Below, piece after piece: positions 17,290-25,120 of a stretch of DNA of 64,000 bases. The position numbers and the translations under genes were made by a program. This DNA is from Myxococcus xanthus (GTDB taxonomy: Bacteria; Myxococcota; Myxococcia; Myxococcales; Myxococcaceae), in contig NZ_FNOH01000005.1 of the NCBI RefSeq assembly GCF_900106535.1, positions 248,001-312,000 of the forward strand. The letters are read 5' to 3'. Below the pieces are notes generated by a model. The model had not been told where the DNA came from and did no database searches. It saw nothing but the letters and a program-made list of their open reading frames with translations. How positions within the stretch are numbered: position 1 is the stretch's first letter; each line of letters starts with the position of its first letter.

Positions 17290-18546
17290 ATGTCCATCCA
17301 CTCCCGCAGCCCGGTCCGCCTGAGCGGGTGGGGCGCGCTCGCGCTCGCGAGCGTGCTCCTCCTGTCGTCGGGCTGCGCGGGTGACTATGTCGCGCGCACC
17401 CGGGGCGTGCGGTCCGCATACCAGCAAGGGGACTATTCGCGCGCGCTGTCCTCGTTGGAGGCCGCGGCGAAGGAAGGGCCCGAACAGGACCGCCTGCTGG
17501 TGTTGATGGACAAGGGCATGGTGCTGCACGCCGCCGGGCAGTGGGCGGAGAGCAACGCCGTGCTCGAGGAGGCGGAGCGGCTCAGCGAGCAGATCGACAG
17601 TGTCTCCGTCAGCGAGGAGGCGAAGACGCTCGTCACCAACGAGCGTCAGCGCACCTACCGGGGGGAGGACTTCGAGAAGCTGATGATTTCCGTCCTCCAG
17701 GCGCTCAACTACGCGGAGCTGGGCGACGACGAAGCCGCCATGGTGGAGGTCCGCCAGGTCAACGAGCGCCTGGAGAAGATGATCGCCGAGGAGAAGAAGC
17801 CCTACGAGCAGCTCGCGATTGCCCGCTACCTGGGCGGCGTCATCCGGGAGGACCAGCGGGACTGGGACTCGGCCTACATCGACTACGCGAAGGCCTATGA
17901 AATCGCGCCCCGCGAGGACGCGCTGGCCGAGCCCCTGCTGCGGCTGGCGAAGAAGGTGGGCCGCGACGACATGTACGCGGAGCTGCTGGCGAAGTACCCG
18001 GACGTCCCGCACGCGCCGCTGGCGCCGGACGAAGGGCAGCTCGTCGTCGTGGTGGAGGCGGGCCTGTCTCCCGAGAAGCAGCGCGGCTCCAGGGACCCGG
18101 GCGGCGGTGGCGACCTGATTGAAGTCCCCACCTACCGGAACCGGGGGCTCGCGCCGCCCGTGAGTGTCGCCCTGGAGGGCCAGTCCCAGCAGGCAGTGAC
18201 GGTGACGTCCCTGGCGGACGTGGCCGTGGTCCACCTGAATGACCGGATTGGCCGCATGCTGGCGAAGCAGCTCGCGGGCGTGGCCGTGAAGGCGGGCGTG
18301 GCGGCGGGCGTGGGCGCGCTGACGAAGAGTGATGAACTGGGCGTGCTGACCTTCCTCGTTCTCAACGCGATGAATGCGCCAGACCTGCGTTCCTGGCTCT
18401 CCCTGCCTGCGGAGTTCCAGGTGGCGCGCTTCCGCGTGCCCGCGGGGAATCACACCGTGCGTGTGACGAGCTGGGGGCAGGTGACGGAGCATCCGGTGGA
18501 GGTGAAACCGGGCCGGGTGGAGTTGTTGGTGCTCCGGCGCTACTGA
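17290..18546 (+). CDS. COG3014-type TPR lipoprotein
   Basis: 418 residues; signal peptide with lipobox Ser-Ser-Gly-Cys (Cys29). Tetratricopeptide-like helices fill about residues 40-240 (for example YQQGDYSRALSSLEAAAKEG and the AxxELGDDEAAMVEVRQV helix). A C-terminal beta-rich domain contains GVAVKAGVAAGVGALTK and ends in VKPGRVELLVLRRY. Proteins of this group occur beside LpoB and are thought to work at the envelope, but no reaction is known. It is last in the five-gene envelope operon, 30 bases before the ZIP transporter. Confidence 0.75.
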   Translation: MSIHSRSPVRLSGWGALALASVLLLSSGCAGDYVARTRGVRSAYQQGDYSRALSSLEAAAKEGPEQDRLLVLMDKGMVLHAAGQWAESNAVLEEAERLSEQIDSVSVSEEAKTLVTNERQRTYRGEDFEKLMISVLQALNYAELGDDEAAMVEVRQVNERLEKMIAEEKKPYEQLAIARYLGGVIREDQRDWDSAYIDYAKAYEIAPREDALAEPLLRLAKKVGRDDMYAELLAKYPDVPHAPLAPDEGQLVVVVEAGLSPEKQRGSRDPGGGGDLIEVPTYRNRGLAPPVSVALEGQSQQAVTVTSLADVAVVHLNDRIGRMLAKQLAGVAVKAGVAAGVGALTKSDELGVLTFLVLNAMNAPDLRSWLSLPAEFQVARFRVPAGNHTVRVTSWGQVTEHPVEVKPGRVELLVLRRY

Positions 18547-18576
18547 TTTGGTTTTTTGATGTAGGGTGCGCGCCCC

Positions 18577-19365
18577 ATGTCGCCGGTCCTGGCCACGGTG
18601 GCCCTGTATTCCCTCATCATCGTCCTCGGCGCGCTGGCTGGCGCCGTGGTCGTCGTCTTGAACGACCGACCCACCCATCTGGTGCGCTTCCTGGCTTTCG
18701 CCGCGGGCGTGATGCTGGGCGCCGCCTTCTTCCACATGCTGCCGGAGGCGTATCTGGGTGGCGGATGGTGGGCCTTCGCCCTGGTGCCCGCGGGTTTCGC
18801 CTTCTTGCTGGTGCTGGAGCGCTACCTCGTCGCGCACGCGGGCGAGGACATCTCCCACGGAGACACCATGGCGGGCACCGGGCACTCGGTGCATCCGGGC
18901 CACGTGCTGGGGCTCACCGCCTTCCTGGGGCTGTCCACGCACACGTTGTTCGACGGGATTGCCCTGGGCTCGGCGGTGGAGGAGGGCGTGGGGGGCATGG
19001 CGCTGCTGGCCATCGTCGCGCACAAGGTGCCCTCCGCGCTGTCGCTGGCCTCCATCCTCAAGACGGAGGGGCGCTCGAAGGTCTCCATCCTGTCGCTGTC
19101 CACGCTGTACGGGATGATGGTGCCGGCCGGCGCGCTGCTCTACTTCCTCTTCGACGCGATGCTGCAGTTCGAAAGCCTCGCGGCCAAGGCCCTGGCTTTC
19201 TCCGCGGGCACGTTCCTCTACATCGCCGTGTCGGACCTGCTGCCGCATGTGCACCGGCACGGCAAGGACCAGCCGGGCCGCAACGTGCTGGCGCTCTTCG
19301 CGGGCCTGCTGCTGATGTTCCTGCTCGCGCGGCTGATGGGGCACCCCGAGCACCCCGGCCACTGA
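18577..19365 (+). CDS. ZIP family divalent metal transporter
   Basis: 262 residues with about eight hydrophobic helices. Helix IV-type motif GLSTHTLFDGIALG and helix V-type motif HKVPSALSLASIL carry the metal-binding His residues of ZIP transporters; an earlier FFHMLPEA also fits. The His-containing loop between them is short (HAGEDISHGD, SVHPGH). It imports zinc or a similar metal across the inner membrane. Spaced 30 bases after the COG3014 gene and 9 before the methyltransferase; a TTTTTTG-containing patch just before it could belong to a weak promoter. Confidence 0.9.
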   Translation: MSPVLATVALYSLIIVLGALAGAVVVVLNDRPTHLVRFLAFAAGVMLGAAFFHMLPEAYLGGGWWAFALVPAGFAFLLVLERYLVAHAGEDISHGDTMAGTGHSVHPGHVLGLTAFLGLSTHTLFDGIALGSAVEEGVGGMALLAIVAHKVPSALSLASILKTEGRSKVSILSLSTLYGMMVPAGALLYFLFDAMLQFESLAAKALAFSAGTFLYIAVSDLLPHVHRHGKDQPGRNVLALFAGLLLMFLLARLMGHPEHPGH

Positions 19366-19374
19366 GCGCCCTTC

Positions 19375-20259
19375 ATGGAAAAACGCACCGACTGGTACGA
19401 ACACCCGCAGTACTACGAAGCCATCTTCGGCACGGACACCGTGCGCGAGGTGGACTTCCTCCAGACGCTCAGCGAGCGCTTCGGCACGGGCGGCAAGCTG
19501 TGGCTCGAGCCCGCCTGCGGCGCGGGGCGGCTCGTGGAGGAGGCATCGAGCCGGGGCCTGCGGGTGGTGGGCTATGACATCTCCGAGGCGATGCTGGCCC
19601 ATGCGCGCAAGCGCCTGACGCCGGCGCAGCGGCGGCGCGTGAAGCTGGGGCCGTCACGCATGGAGTCCTTCTCCGACCCGTCGCTGGAGGGGCAGGTGGA
19701 CCTGGCGCACTGCCTGGTGTCGACCTTCCGCTACCTGGACAGTGAGGCCGCGGCGCGCCAGCACCTGCTGGGGACGCGGCGGCTCTTGAAGCCGGGCGGC
19801 ATCTACGTGCTCGGCTTCCACCTCACGGACTACGCGCGCGCCCGGCCCGAACACGAGCGCTGGGTGGGGCAGGTGGGGGAGGACCGCGTCGTCTGCAACA
19901 CGAACGAGGGCCTTCCGGAGCAGCGGGCGCGGCGCTCGCCCATGCGCAACCGCCTGCGCGTCACCGGGCCGGACAAGGACTGGCTCATCGAAACCCAGTG
20001 GTACTTCCGCACGTACAGCAATGCCCAGGCGGCGAAGCTGTTCCGCGACGCGGGCATGCGGGTGCTGGCCGGGTACACCTTCGACTACGACATCAACGCA
20101 CCTGTGGAGCGCGGCAGCCTCCGGTTGGACCGAGTCTTCGTCCTCCAGCCGGACCCCGAGTCTCCGTCCGTGGACCCTGCCGAGCCTGGGCGTGCGTCCG
20201 CGCGGAAAGCGCCCAAGAGGGCCTCGACGCCCCAGAAATCGCGCAAGATTTCACGATGA
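19375..20259 (+). CDS. Class I SAM-dependent methyltransferase
   Basis: 294 residues. SAM-binding motif I is LWLEPACGAGRLVEEA, followed by an acidic loop (VVGYDISEAML), motif with VDLAHCLVSTFRYLD, and KPGGIYVLGFHL. A substrate-binding insertion with FRTYSNAQAAKLFRDAGM precedes the last strands. The C-terminal 40 residues are basic and Ser/Pro-rich, probably disordered. Similar proteins are often annotated as glycine/sarcosine or small-molecule methyltransferases, but the substrate cannot be read here. It ends the co-directional run; an intergenic region of about 340 bases follows. Confidence 0.87.
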   Translation: MEKRTDWYEHPQYYEAIFGTDTVREVDFLQTLSERFGTGGKLWLEPACGAGRLVEEASSRGLRVVGYDISEAMLAHARKRLTPAQRRRVKLGPSRMESFSDPSLEGQVDLAHCLVSTFRYLDSEAAARQHLLGTRRLLKPGGIYVLGFHLTDYARARPEHERWVGQVGEDRVVCNTNEGLPEQRARRSPMRNRLRVTGPDKDWLIETQWYFRTYSNAQAAKLFRDAGMRVLAGYTFDYDINAPVERGSLRLDRVFVLQPDPESPSVDPAEPGRASARKAPKRASTPQKSRKISR

Positions 20260-20597
20260 GGACGTTTTAGGAGGGTTGAAGAGGCACTCCTGGTGAATTC
20301 TGAGCGGCCTGCGTTCTGATGGGACGCAGGCGCGTCCTGCTGGAACGCAAAACAGGCCCCTCGTGGTGGCCGCGTTCACCCATCCCCCTGGAATCACACG
20401 AATGTCGCGTCTGGCACGGGACGCGCATGTCGTTTTGCCGTGGCGCTTCGGGAAACCGGGCTGCCCCGCAGTATCGGAGTTTCGGGAACGCGGAAGGAGG
20501 GGCCGCTCCTTCCGCGTTCTTCATCTCCGCTACACTCCGTCCCCCTGATGTGGTTCCTGACAGAGCCTGTCGGAGGGCATTGGACGGAGGCGAGTGG
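20260..20597 (+). other. Intergenic region with hairpins and a weak sigma-54-like motif
   Basis: No convincing coding frame. It holds an 8-bp inverted repeat (GCCTGCGT 20307-20314, ACGCAGGC 20324-20331), a partial sigma-54 motif TGGCACG at 20412 with GC at the -12 position but lacking TT before it, and a 14-bp perfect hairpin at 20486-20519. It could house the promoter and leader of the activator gene at 20598 or a short untranslated RNA. Confidence 0.4.
20486..20519 (+). terminator. 14-bp perfect stem-loop followed by TTCTTC
   Basis: Arms GAACGCGGAAGGAG (20486-20499) and CTCCTTCCGCGTTC (20506-20519) with a 6-base loop, then T T C A T C. Strong enough to terminate transcription entering from the left or from the sigma-54-like site at 20412. 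It lies 78 bases before the next start codon. Confidence 0.6.
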
Positions 20598-22322
20598 ATG
20601 CAAGACGAGATGGCGCAACTCCTCACGGATTTGCGGGGAGCCAAGGACTTCGAGGCCGCGGCTGCCGCAACGCTCCGGCGGCTGCAGGCCGTCGCCCAGG
20701 AGGCCGTTGCGTCCAGTCGGTACGCAGCCCGGGGCCGGGTGTTGCGAGGCATCGTCCACCTCCGCCCCGGCGAGGCCTACCGCAGTCTGGCCGCACTGGA
20801 GGTAGGGGCTGCGGAGATTACGGATGCCAGTGTAGGCACGCCCTTCTTCACCTCCGCCACGGCCTGGCGCGCGGTGGTGGAGCACCGGTGCGCGGTCTCC
20901 ATCGACGTGAATGTCGGGACGGTGCAGCCCCATGCGCCCAACGCCCCCGTGACGGGAGACCCGAGCCTGGCGGGCTTCAACAGCCATGAGAGCCGGCAGC
21001 GCTTCCTGGGCCGTCATGCGACACACGTCTGCGTGCTTCCGCTGCGCACGCCGGGTGGGGACATCGAGGGCATGATTTCGCTGGAGGCGGACTGCCTGGC
21101 CGCGATGGGGCAGGACTTCGTCTGGCTGGAGGCAGGGGACCGGCTCCAACTGCTGGCGGACGTGGCGGCGCCGTACCTGGCCCGGCTGCCGCAGCGGCCC
21201 GTGGCCCGGCCGGAGGTGGATGAGTTCCTCCCGGTGGTGGGGCGCTCCATGGCGGAGCTGCTGCCCATCCTCCGCGTCTTCGCGCTGCAGGATGAGACCA
21301 TCCTCATCAGCGGCGCCACCGGCGCGGGCAAGTCACGGCTGGCGCGCTGGTGCCACGAGCGCTCCAACCGCCGCGGCAAGCCCTTCGAGACACTGGACCT
21401 GGTGACGGTGCCGGAAGACCTCCAGATGGCGGAGCTCTTCGGCTGGAAGAAGGGCGCCTTCACCGGCGCGGTGCGAGATGCCCCCGGCAGCGTGGCCCGC
21501 GCGGAGGGCGGCACGCTGTTCATCGACGAAATCGACAAGCTGTCGCTCAAGGCCCAGGCGGGGTTGCTGCACTTGCTGGAGTCGCGCAGCTACCGGCCGC
21601 TCGGTGAGGGCACCGGTGAGCGGCAGGCGGACGTGCGCTTCATCATCGGCACCAACGCGGACCTGCACGCGGAGGTCCGCGCGGGCCGCTTCCGCGAGGA
21701 CCTCTACTACCGCGTCAACGTGCTGCCGGTGCGCATGCCGGCCCTTCAGGAGCGCCAGGACGAAATCCCCCTGTGGGCGCAGTACATGGTGAACCGCCGG
21801 CACCGCGAGCGCTCGCCGGACGGCCACGCCCGGTTGATGAAGGAGGCGGAGCGGCTGCTGGTGGGGAGCCCCTGGCCGGGCAACCTGCGGCAGCTCGACA
21901 ACATCGTCCGCCGCGCCTACACGCTGGCCATGGTGGAGCACGCGGACGCCTCGGGCGAGCTGGTGCTGCACGAGAAGCATGTCGCGCGGGCGCTCGACTA
22001 TGAGCAGGCCCCGGGAGCCCGGCCGCTGCCGGAGGCGCTGCGCGCGGCCGCGCAGGCCTTCGTCGCCGAAGCACGCCGCCGCAATGCCCCGTTGGATTTG
22101 GACCTGGCCGATGCCTTCCGCGGCATGGTGCTGGGGCTCGCCATCCGCCAGGTGGGGCGGGACGAGGGCTTCAAGCTGCTGGGCCGCGAGAGCCTGGTGA
22201 AGAACCGCAACCACCACAAGGCGCTCAAGCGCGAGTTGGAGAAGGTGGACTCGCTCTACAAGGCACTGGGCGAGGAGGGCTCGCCCTTCTCCGACTTGCT
22301 GTCGGAGGTCGAAGCCGTCTGA
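20598..22322 (+). CDS. Sigma-54-dependent transcriptional activator with GAF-like N-terminus
   Basis: 574 residues from ATG 20598; the frame is open further upstream but that part is in the hairpin-rich intergenic region. Residues about 1-200 look GAF-like. The AAA+ activator domain (about 213-450) has Walker A GATGAGKS near 238, the sigma-54 contact loop KKGAFTGAV, Walker B GTLFIDEIDKLS and an R-finger region (FREDLYYRVNVLPVRMP). The C-terminus ends in helices (LLGRESLVKNRNHHKALKR, split) that do not look like a normal Fis HTH, so DNA binding is uncertain. It would activate sigma-54 promoters in response to a ligand or partner protein. Confidence 0.9.
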   Translation: MQDEMAQLLTDLRGAKDFEAAAAATLRRLQAVAQEAVASSRYAARGRVLRGIVHLRPGEAYRSLAALEVGAAEITDASVGTPFFTSATAWRAVVEHRCAVSIDVNVGTVQPHAPNAPVTGDPSLAGFNSHESRQRFLGRHATHVCVLPLRTPGGDIEGMISLEADCLAAMGQDFVWLEAGDRLQLLADVAAPYLARLPQRPVARPEVDEFLPVVGRSMAELLPILRVFALQDETILISGATGAGKSRLARWCHERSNRRGKPFETLDLVTVPEDLQMAELFGWKKGAFTGAVRDAPGSVARAEGGTLFIDEIDKLSLKAQAGLLHLLESRSYRPLGEGTGERQADVRFIIGTNADLHAEVRAGRFREDLYYRVNVLPVRMPALQERQDEIPLWAQYMVNRRHRERSPDGHARLMKEAERLLVGSPWPGNLRQLDNIVRRAYTLAMVEHADASGELVLHEKHVARALDYEQAPGARPLPEALRAAAQAFVAEARRRNAPLDLDLADAFRGMVLGLAIRQVGRDEGFKLLGRESLVKNRNHHKALKRELEKVDSLYKALGEEGSPFSDLLSEVEAV

Positions 22323-22329
22323 CTCGCGG

Positions 22330-22350
22330 CGCCCGGGAAGCTACCGGGCG
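22330..22350. terminator. Hairpin between convergent genes
   Basis: Arms CGCCCGG (22330-22336) and CCGGGCG (22344-22350) with a 7-base loop, between the activator gene and the convergent heme-oxygenase-like gene, overlapping the latter's stop. Could serve both strands. Confidence 0.45.
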
Positions 22351-23144
22351 TCGGCGTGGGGGCCCGCGGCGATGCCCGTGGCGCCCCGGGCCAGCTCGTC
22401 ACACACGAGCGCGTGGAGCCGGAAGGCCATGCGCGCTTCCTGCACCACCTCGCGCGTCTCGTCCTCGGCCAGCTCCAGCCCGTCGATGCGCGAGTGGAAG
22501 CGGACGCGGAAGGCCGCCAGCCCGGCCTCGGGCACCGTGCCGTAGAAGGTGGTGCCCTGGCCTTCCGCCAACTCGAAGGCGTCCGTGATTCGCCGCGCCC
22601 GGCGATGCCCGCTGAAGACGTCCAGCACGCAGCGTGCGTAGGCGTGCGCCACCAGCAGGTGAGGGGCGTCCTCGGCCACCTCCCGGATGCGCTCGGCGTG
22701 CAGCCGCGTCTCCACGCAGGCGAAGGTGTCCGCCCGGGACTCGCCGCAGAAGTACGTCAGGTCCGCTTCCAGCGCGGAGGCCAGCCGCAGCTCGGGCAGC
22801 AGCAGCGCGGTGGTGAGCGTGGTGCCCATGACGTGGGGCAGCGCCGCTTCGAACGCCGCGTAGAGCGTGTGGAGCTGCCGCAGGTGGCTCACGTAGTGCT
22901 GCGCCCGGACGTACTGGCCATAGATGCCGCCCTCCCACGCGTCGAAGAAGAGGGACTGGATGAACAGCGAGCGCTCCGCCTGCGCGGCCAGCTTCGCCGT
23001 GCCTTCCGCCAGCAGCACGGACAGGGGCGCCGGGGTGGCGGCCTGGGGCTGCTGCGGGGACGCAGGGAGCTGGGGCTCCACCAGCCGCTTCACACGCGCG
23101 GACACATCCGTCCGCGGCAGCCGCAACGTGCCGGTGGCGCTCAC
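22341..23144 (-). CDS. Heme oxygenase-like protein lacking the usual proximal histidine
   Basis: 267 residues from a GTG overlapping the upstream stop (GTGA), so translation is probably coupled. The sequence follows the heme oxygenase fold end to end: LLAEGTAKLAAQAERSLF, then YVSHLRQLHTLYAAFE, VAHAYARCVLDVFSGHRRA (the AHAYxRYLGDLSGG region) and FHSRIDGLELAEDETREV with VQEARMAFRLH. In an ungapped comparison with human HO-1 (TKEVHTQAE) the heme-ligating histidine is alanine (TAKLAAQAE). Canonical enzymes turn heme into biliverdin, CO and iron. Either another residue serves here or the protein has a different job. Its operon partner is a small Cys/His protein, and a 29-bp palindrome precedes them. 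Confidence 0.78.
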   Translation of the reverse strand: MSATGTLRLPRTDVSARVKRLVEPQLPASPQQPQAATPAPLSVLLAEGTAKLAAQAERSLFIQSLFFDAWEGGIYGQYVRAQHYVSHLRQLHTLYAAFEAALPHVMGTTLTTALLLPELRLASALEADLTYFCGESRADTFACVETRLHAERIREVAEDAPHLLVAHAYARCVLDVFSGHRRARRITDAFELAEGQGTTFYGTVPEAGLAAFRVRFHSRIDGLELAEDETREVVQEARMAFRLHALVCDELARGATGIAAGPHADAR

Positions 23145-23395
23145 TGCTTCCACCCGCCACCGGCCAGCGTGCTCATCGCGAGGGGCCCGGCGTCCTCGTT
23201 CGACAGGGCCTCCAGCGGTGTCCCCAGTTGCTGGAGCGCCTCCGCCAGCGTCATCCCGATGGCGCGGAGGACCTCCTCCTCCACGCGAATTGTCACCGGC
23301 CCCATGGCCAGGTGGATGTGCCCGCACGAGCACTGCGTCACTTCCGCGCATGGACCTCGCGCCAGTACCGTCTTGCCGCATCCCTGACCGGGCAT
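23141..23395 (-). CDS. Small Cys/His protein, operon partner of the heme-oxygenase-like gene
   Basis: 84 residues, not recognised as a named family. Four cysteines and a histidine cluster in the first 30 residues (CGKTV, GPCAEV, CSCGHIHL), followed by a strand (GPVTIRVEEEVL) and a helix (TLAEALQQL). The C-x-C-G-x-I-H-L motif suggests metal or heme-iron binding. Coding is supported by third-position G/C bias, an AAGGA Shine-Dalgarno 7 bases before the ATG, and the GTGA overlap with the next gene. The ATG lies 15 bases from the palindromic operator. It could deliver heme or iron to the partner or act as a redox protein. Confidence 0.7.
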   Translation of the reverse strand: MPGQGCGKTVLARGPCAEVTQCSCGHIHLAMGPVTIRVEEEVLRAIGMTLAEALQQLGTPLEALSNEDAGPLAMSTLAGGGWKQ

Positions 23396-23409
23396 CGTTG
23401 CTATCCTTG

Positions 23410-23438
23410 ATTTTGATTTTGAGTATCGAAATCAAAAT
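23410..23438. promoter_or_regulatory. 29-bp near-perfect palindrome, probable operator (Fur-like)
   Basis: Arms ATTTTGATTTTGA (23410-23422) and TCGAAATCAAAAT (23426-23438) around a GTA centre match at 12 of 13 positions. Very A/T-rich against its surroundings. It lies immediately upstream of the small Cys/His protein and the heme-oxygenase-like gene, so an iron- or heme-responsive repressor such as Fur is the first guess; the sequence is not a textbook Fur box. Confidence 0.6.
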
Positions 23439-23533
23439 GAATGATGCGCCAAAGGCCGGCGGAGAGCAAGCCCCGGCCTTTTCTCGACTTGCTCCGAGTG
23501 TGGGGAAGGAGAACGGCGTGGGACAGCGGGGCG

Positions 23534-24022
23534 TCAGCGGCCCAGGGGCTGGCGCTGTGCGTCCCTCAGGCCCACCAGCACGCTGGAGCCGCTGTCCGCC
23601 ACGCGCAGCTCGCCGTAGCGTGCGCCCTCGTAGCGGTCGGCGTGACCTTCCTGGAAGAAGAAGGCCTCTGCGCCCAGGCGGAAGCGCTCCTTGCGCAGGC
23701 GGTACCGGAGCTTGAGCTCGCCGGGCGCCAGCGGGGTGTCGGGCGTGTCGAAGCGCACGAAGGAGCCCACGCCATTCGCGTCCAGCCGCAGCACCATGTT
23801 TCCGTCCTTGGCGGTGGTGACGGGATTCGCGTCCCGCTCGCGGCTGATGGCGTAGTCCAGCACCATGTAGTCGCCCTGAATCAGCGAGCGCGGGTCGACG
23901 GGGGCCAGCTCCAGCAGCACCGGCGTACCCGAGCGCAGCACGTGCTCCTTCTGGACGACGAGCCCCGCGGGGACGAGCAGCGCGAAGGCCAGCCCGCCGA
24001 AGATGACCGCCGTGCGCACCAT
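23534..24022 (-). CDS. GDYXXLXY domain protein, membrane anchored
   Basis: 162 residues from the ATG at 24022, which overlaps the upstream stop (TGATG). One N-terminal membrane helix (residues 5-22) and an outside beta domain containing the family signature IQGDYMVLDYAI and the later GELKLRYRLRKERFRLG...FFFQEG region. This domain is named for that motif and regularly follows DUF2157/DUF4401 membrane proteins, as here. Function unknown; presumably part of a three-protein inner-membrane complex. Confidence 0.88.
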   Translation of the reverse strand: MVRTAVIFGGLAFALLVPAGLVVQKEHVLRSGTPVLLELAPVDPRSLIQGDYMVLDYAISRERDANPVTTAKDGNMVLRLDANGVGSFVRFDTPDTPLAPGELKLRYRLRKERFRLGAEAFFFQEGHADRYEGARYGELRVADSGSSVLVGLRDAQRQPLGR

Positions 24023-25119
24023 CACCGCACCTCCGACGCCGGGGCGGGGAAGCGCCGCAGCAGGAACGAACGCAGGCCCAGGAACACCAGGCCGCTGCCC
24101 ATCAACGCCAGCGACTTGGCCAGCAGCGTGAGGCCCAGGTCGTAGTAGTACCAACTGCCGGACGCGAGCAGGTACGCCACCGCCAGCCCCAGCAGCACGT
24201 TGCTGCGCCGGTGGAAGCCGAGCACCAGCATGCCCACGGCGGTGATGACCGCCGGTGTATGGGGCGTGAGCACGGCCACCAGCGTCAGCGCCGCGAACAC
24301 CGCCGCGCCCGCCACGCCGGTGGGCTCCAGCGCCAGCTCACGCAGCACCCGCCACGCCGTGTACAGCGTCAGGACCGTCAGCCCCAGTGTCAGCACCGCA
24401 TCCGGGAGCGCGGAGACGGTGTCGAAGAGGTGCCGGGCCACGTCCCGCATGCCGCGCGCCAGCAGCACGCCGGGGATGGCGCACGCGAGCGCGAAGGCCA
24501 CCGGCCCCACCAGCTCGCCCGGGGTTCCCCGTCGCAGCCGGGCCTGCTCCAGGAAGAGGAAGTACATCAGCGCCGCGCAGCCCAGAATCAGCAGGTCCAG
24601 CGCGAAGCCGCCCACCACGTGCCAGGCGAGGAAGCCGGCCGCGCCCACCACCCCCAACGTGCTCAGGAAGCGGAGGATGGCGTCTGGGTAGACAAAGAGC
24701 AGCACGCCACTGATGACCAGCACCAGCGTCGCGGCGACGTTTTCGTTCTCCGTTTCGATGCCGAAGCTGGCGGAGGCCATGGCGGCGCCGGCCAGGCACT
24801 GCGCCAGCGCGAGCTGCTCCACGAAGACGCCGCGCAGCGTGCGGCGCAGCATCGTCGCGCCCGCGCACAGGCCCAGGCCCACCACGCCCATCACGACCTG
24901 CTCCTCCCAGAGGCCCGCGCAGGCGAAGAAGCTCAGCACGAAGATGGCGGACAGCCAGGCGCCGACGCCAGCGAAGGCCTTCACGAACCAGGGCACGGCC
25001 ACGGACTGGCGCTGATGGGCTTCCAGGGCCACGCGGGCCCGGTCCACAGAGTCGGGCTCGAGCTGGCCTTCGGCCTGGAGCGCGTTCAACACGTCCTGCA
25101 ACGAGGGACGCAGGGCCAT
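24022..25119 (-). CDS. DUF4401 multi-spanning membrane protein
   Basis: 365 residues with about ten to twelve hydrophobic segments after a 35-residue soluble N-terminus (LQDVLNALQAEGQLE). The repeating pattern of short helices and the location between a DUF2157 gene and a GDYXXLXY gene identify it. The C-terminus is basic. No transport motif is visible; the role of the family is unknown. Its stop overlaps the following ATG and its own ATG lies 1 base after the upstream stop, a tight operon. Confidence 0.82.
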   Translation of the reverse strand: MALRPSLQDVLNALQAEGQLEPDSVDRARVALEAHQRQSVAVPWFVKAFAGVGAWLSAIFVLSFFACAGLWEEQVVMGVVGLGLCAGATMLRRTLRGVFVEQLALAQCLAGAAMASASFGIETENENVAATLVLVISGVLLFVYPDAILRFLSTLGVVGAAGFLAWHVVGGFALDLLILGCAALMYFLFLEQARLRRGTPGELVGPVAFALACAIPGVLLARGMRDVARHLFDTVSALPDAVLTLGLTVLTLYTAWRVLRELALEPTGVAGAAVFAALTLVAVLTPHTPAVITAVGMLVLGFHRRSNVLLGLAVAYLLASGSWYYYDLGLTLLAKSLALMGSGLVFLGLRSFLLRRFPAPASEVR

Positions 25120-25120
25120 G

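Noticed and set aside
23145..23435. N-terminal extension of the heme-oxygenase-like protein starting at 23435
   Set aside because: It would read through the palindrome and the small Cys/His gene in another frame. The GTGA overlap at 23144 and the domain start favour the short form.
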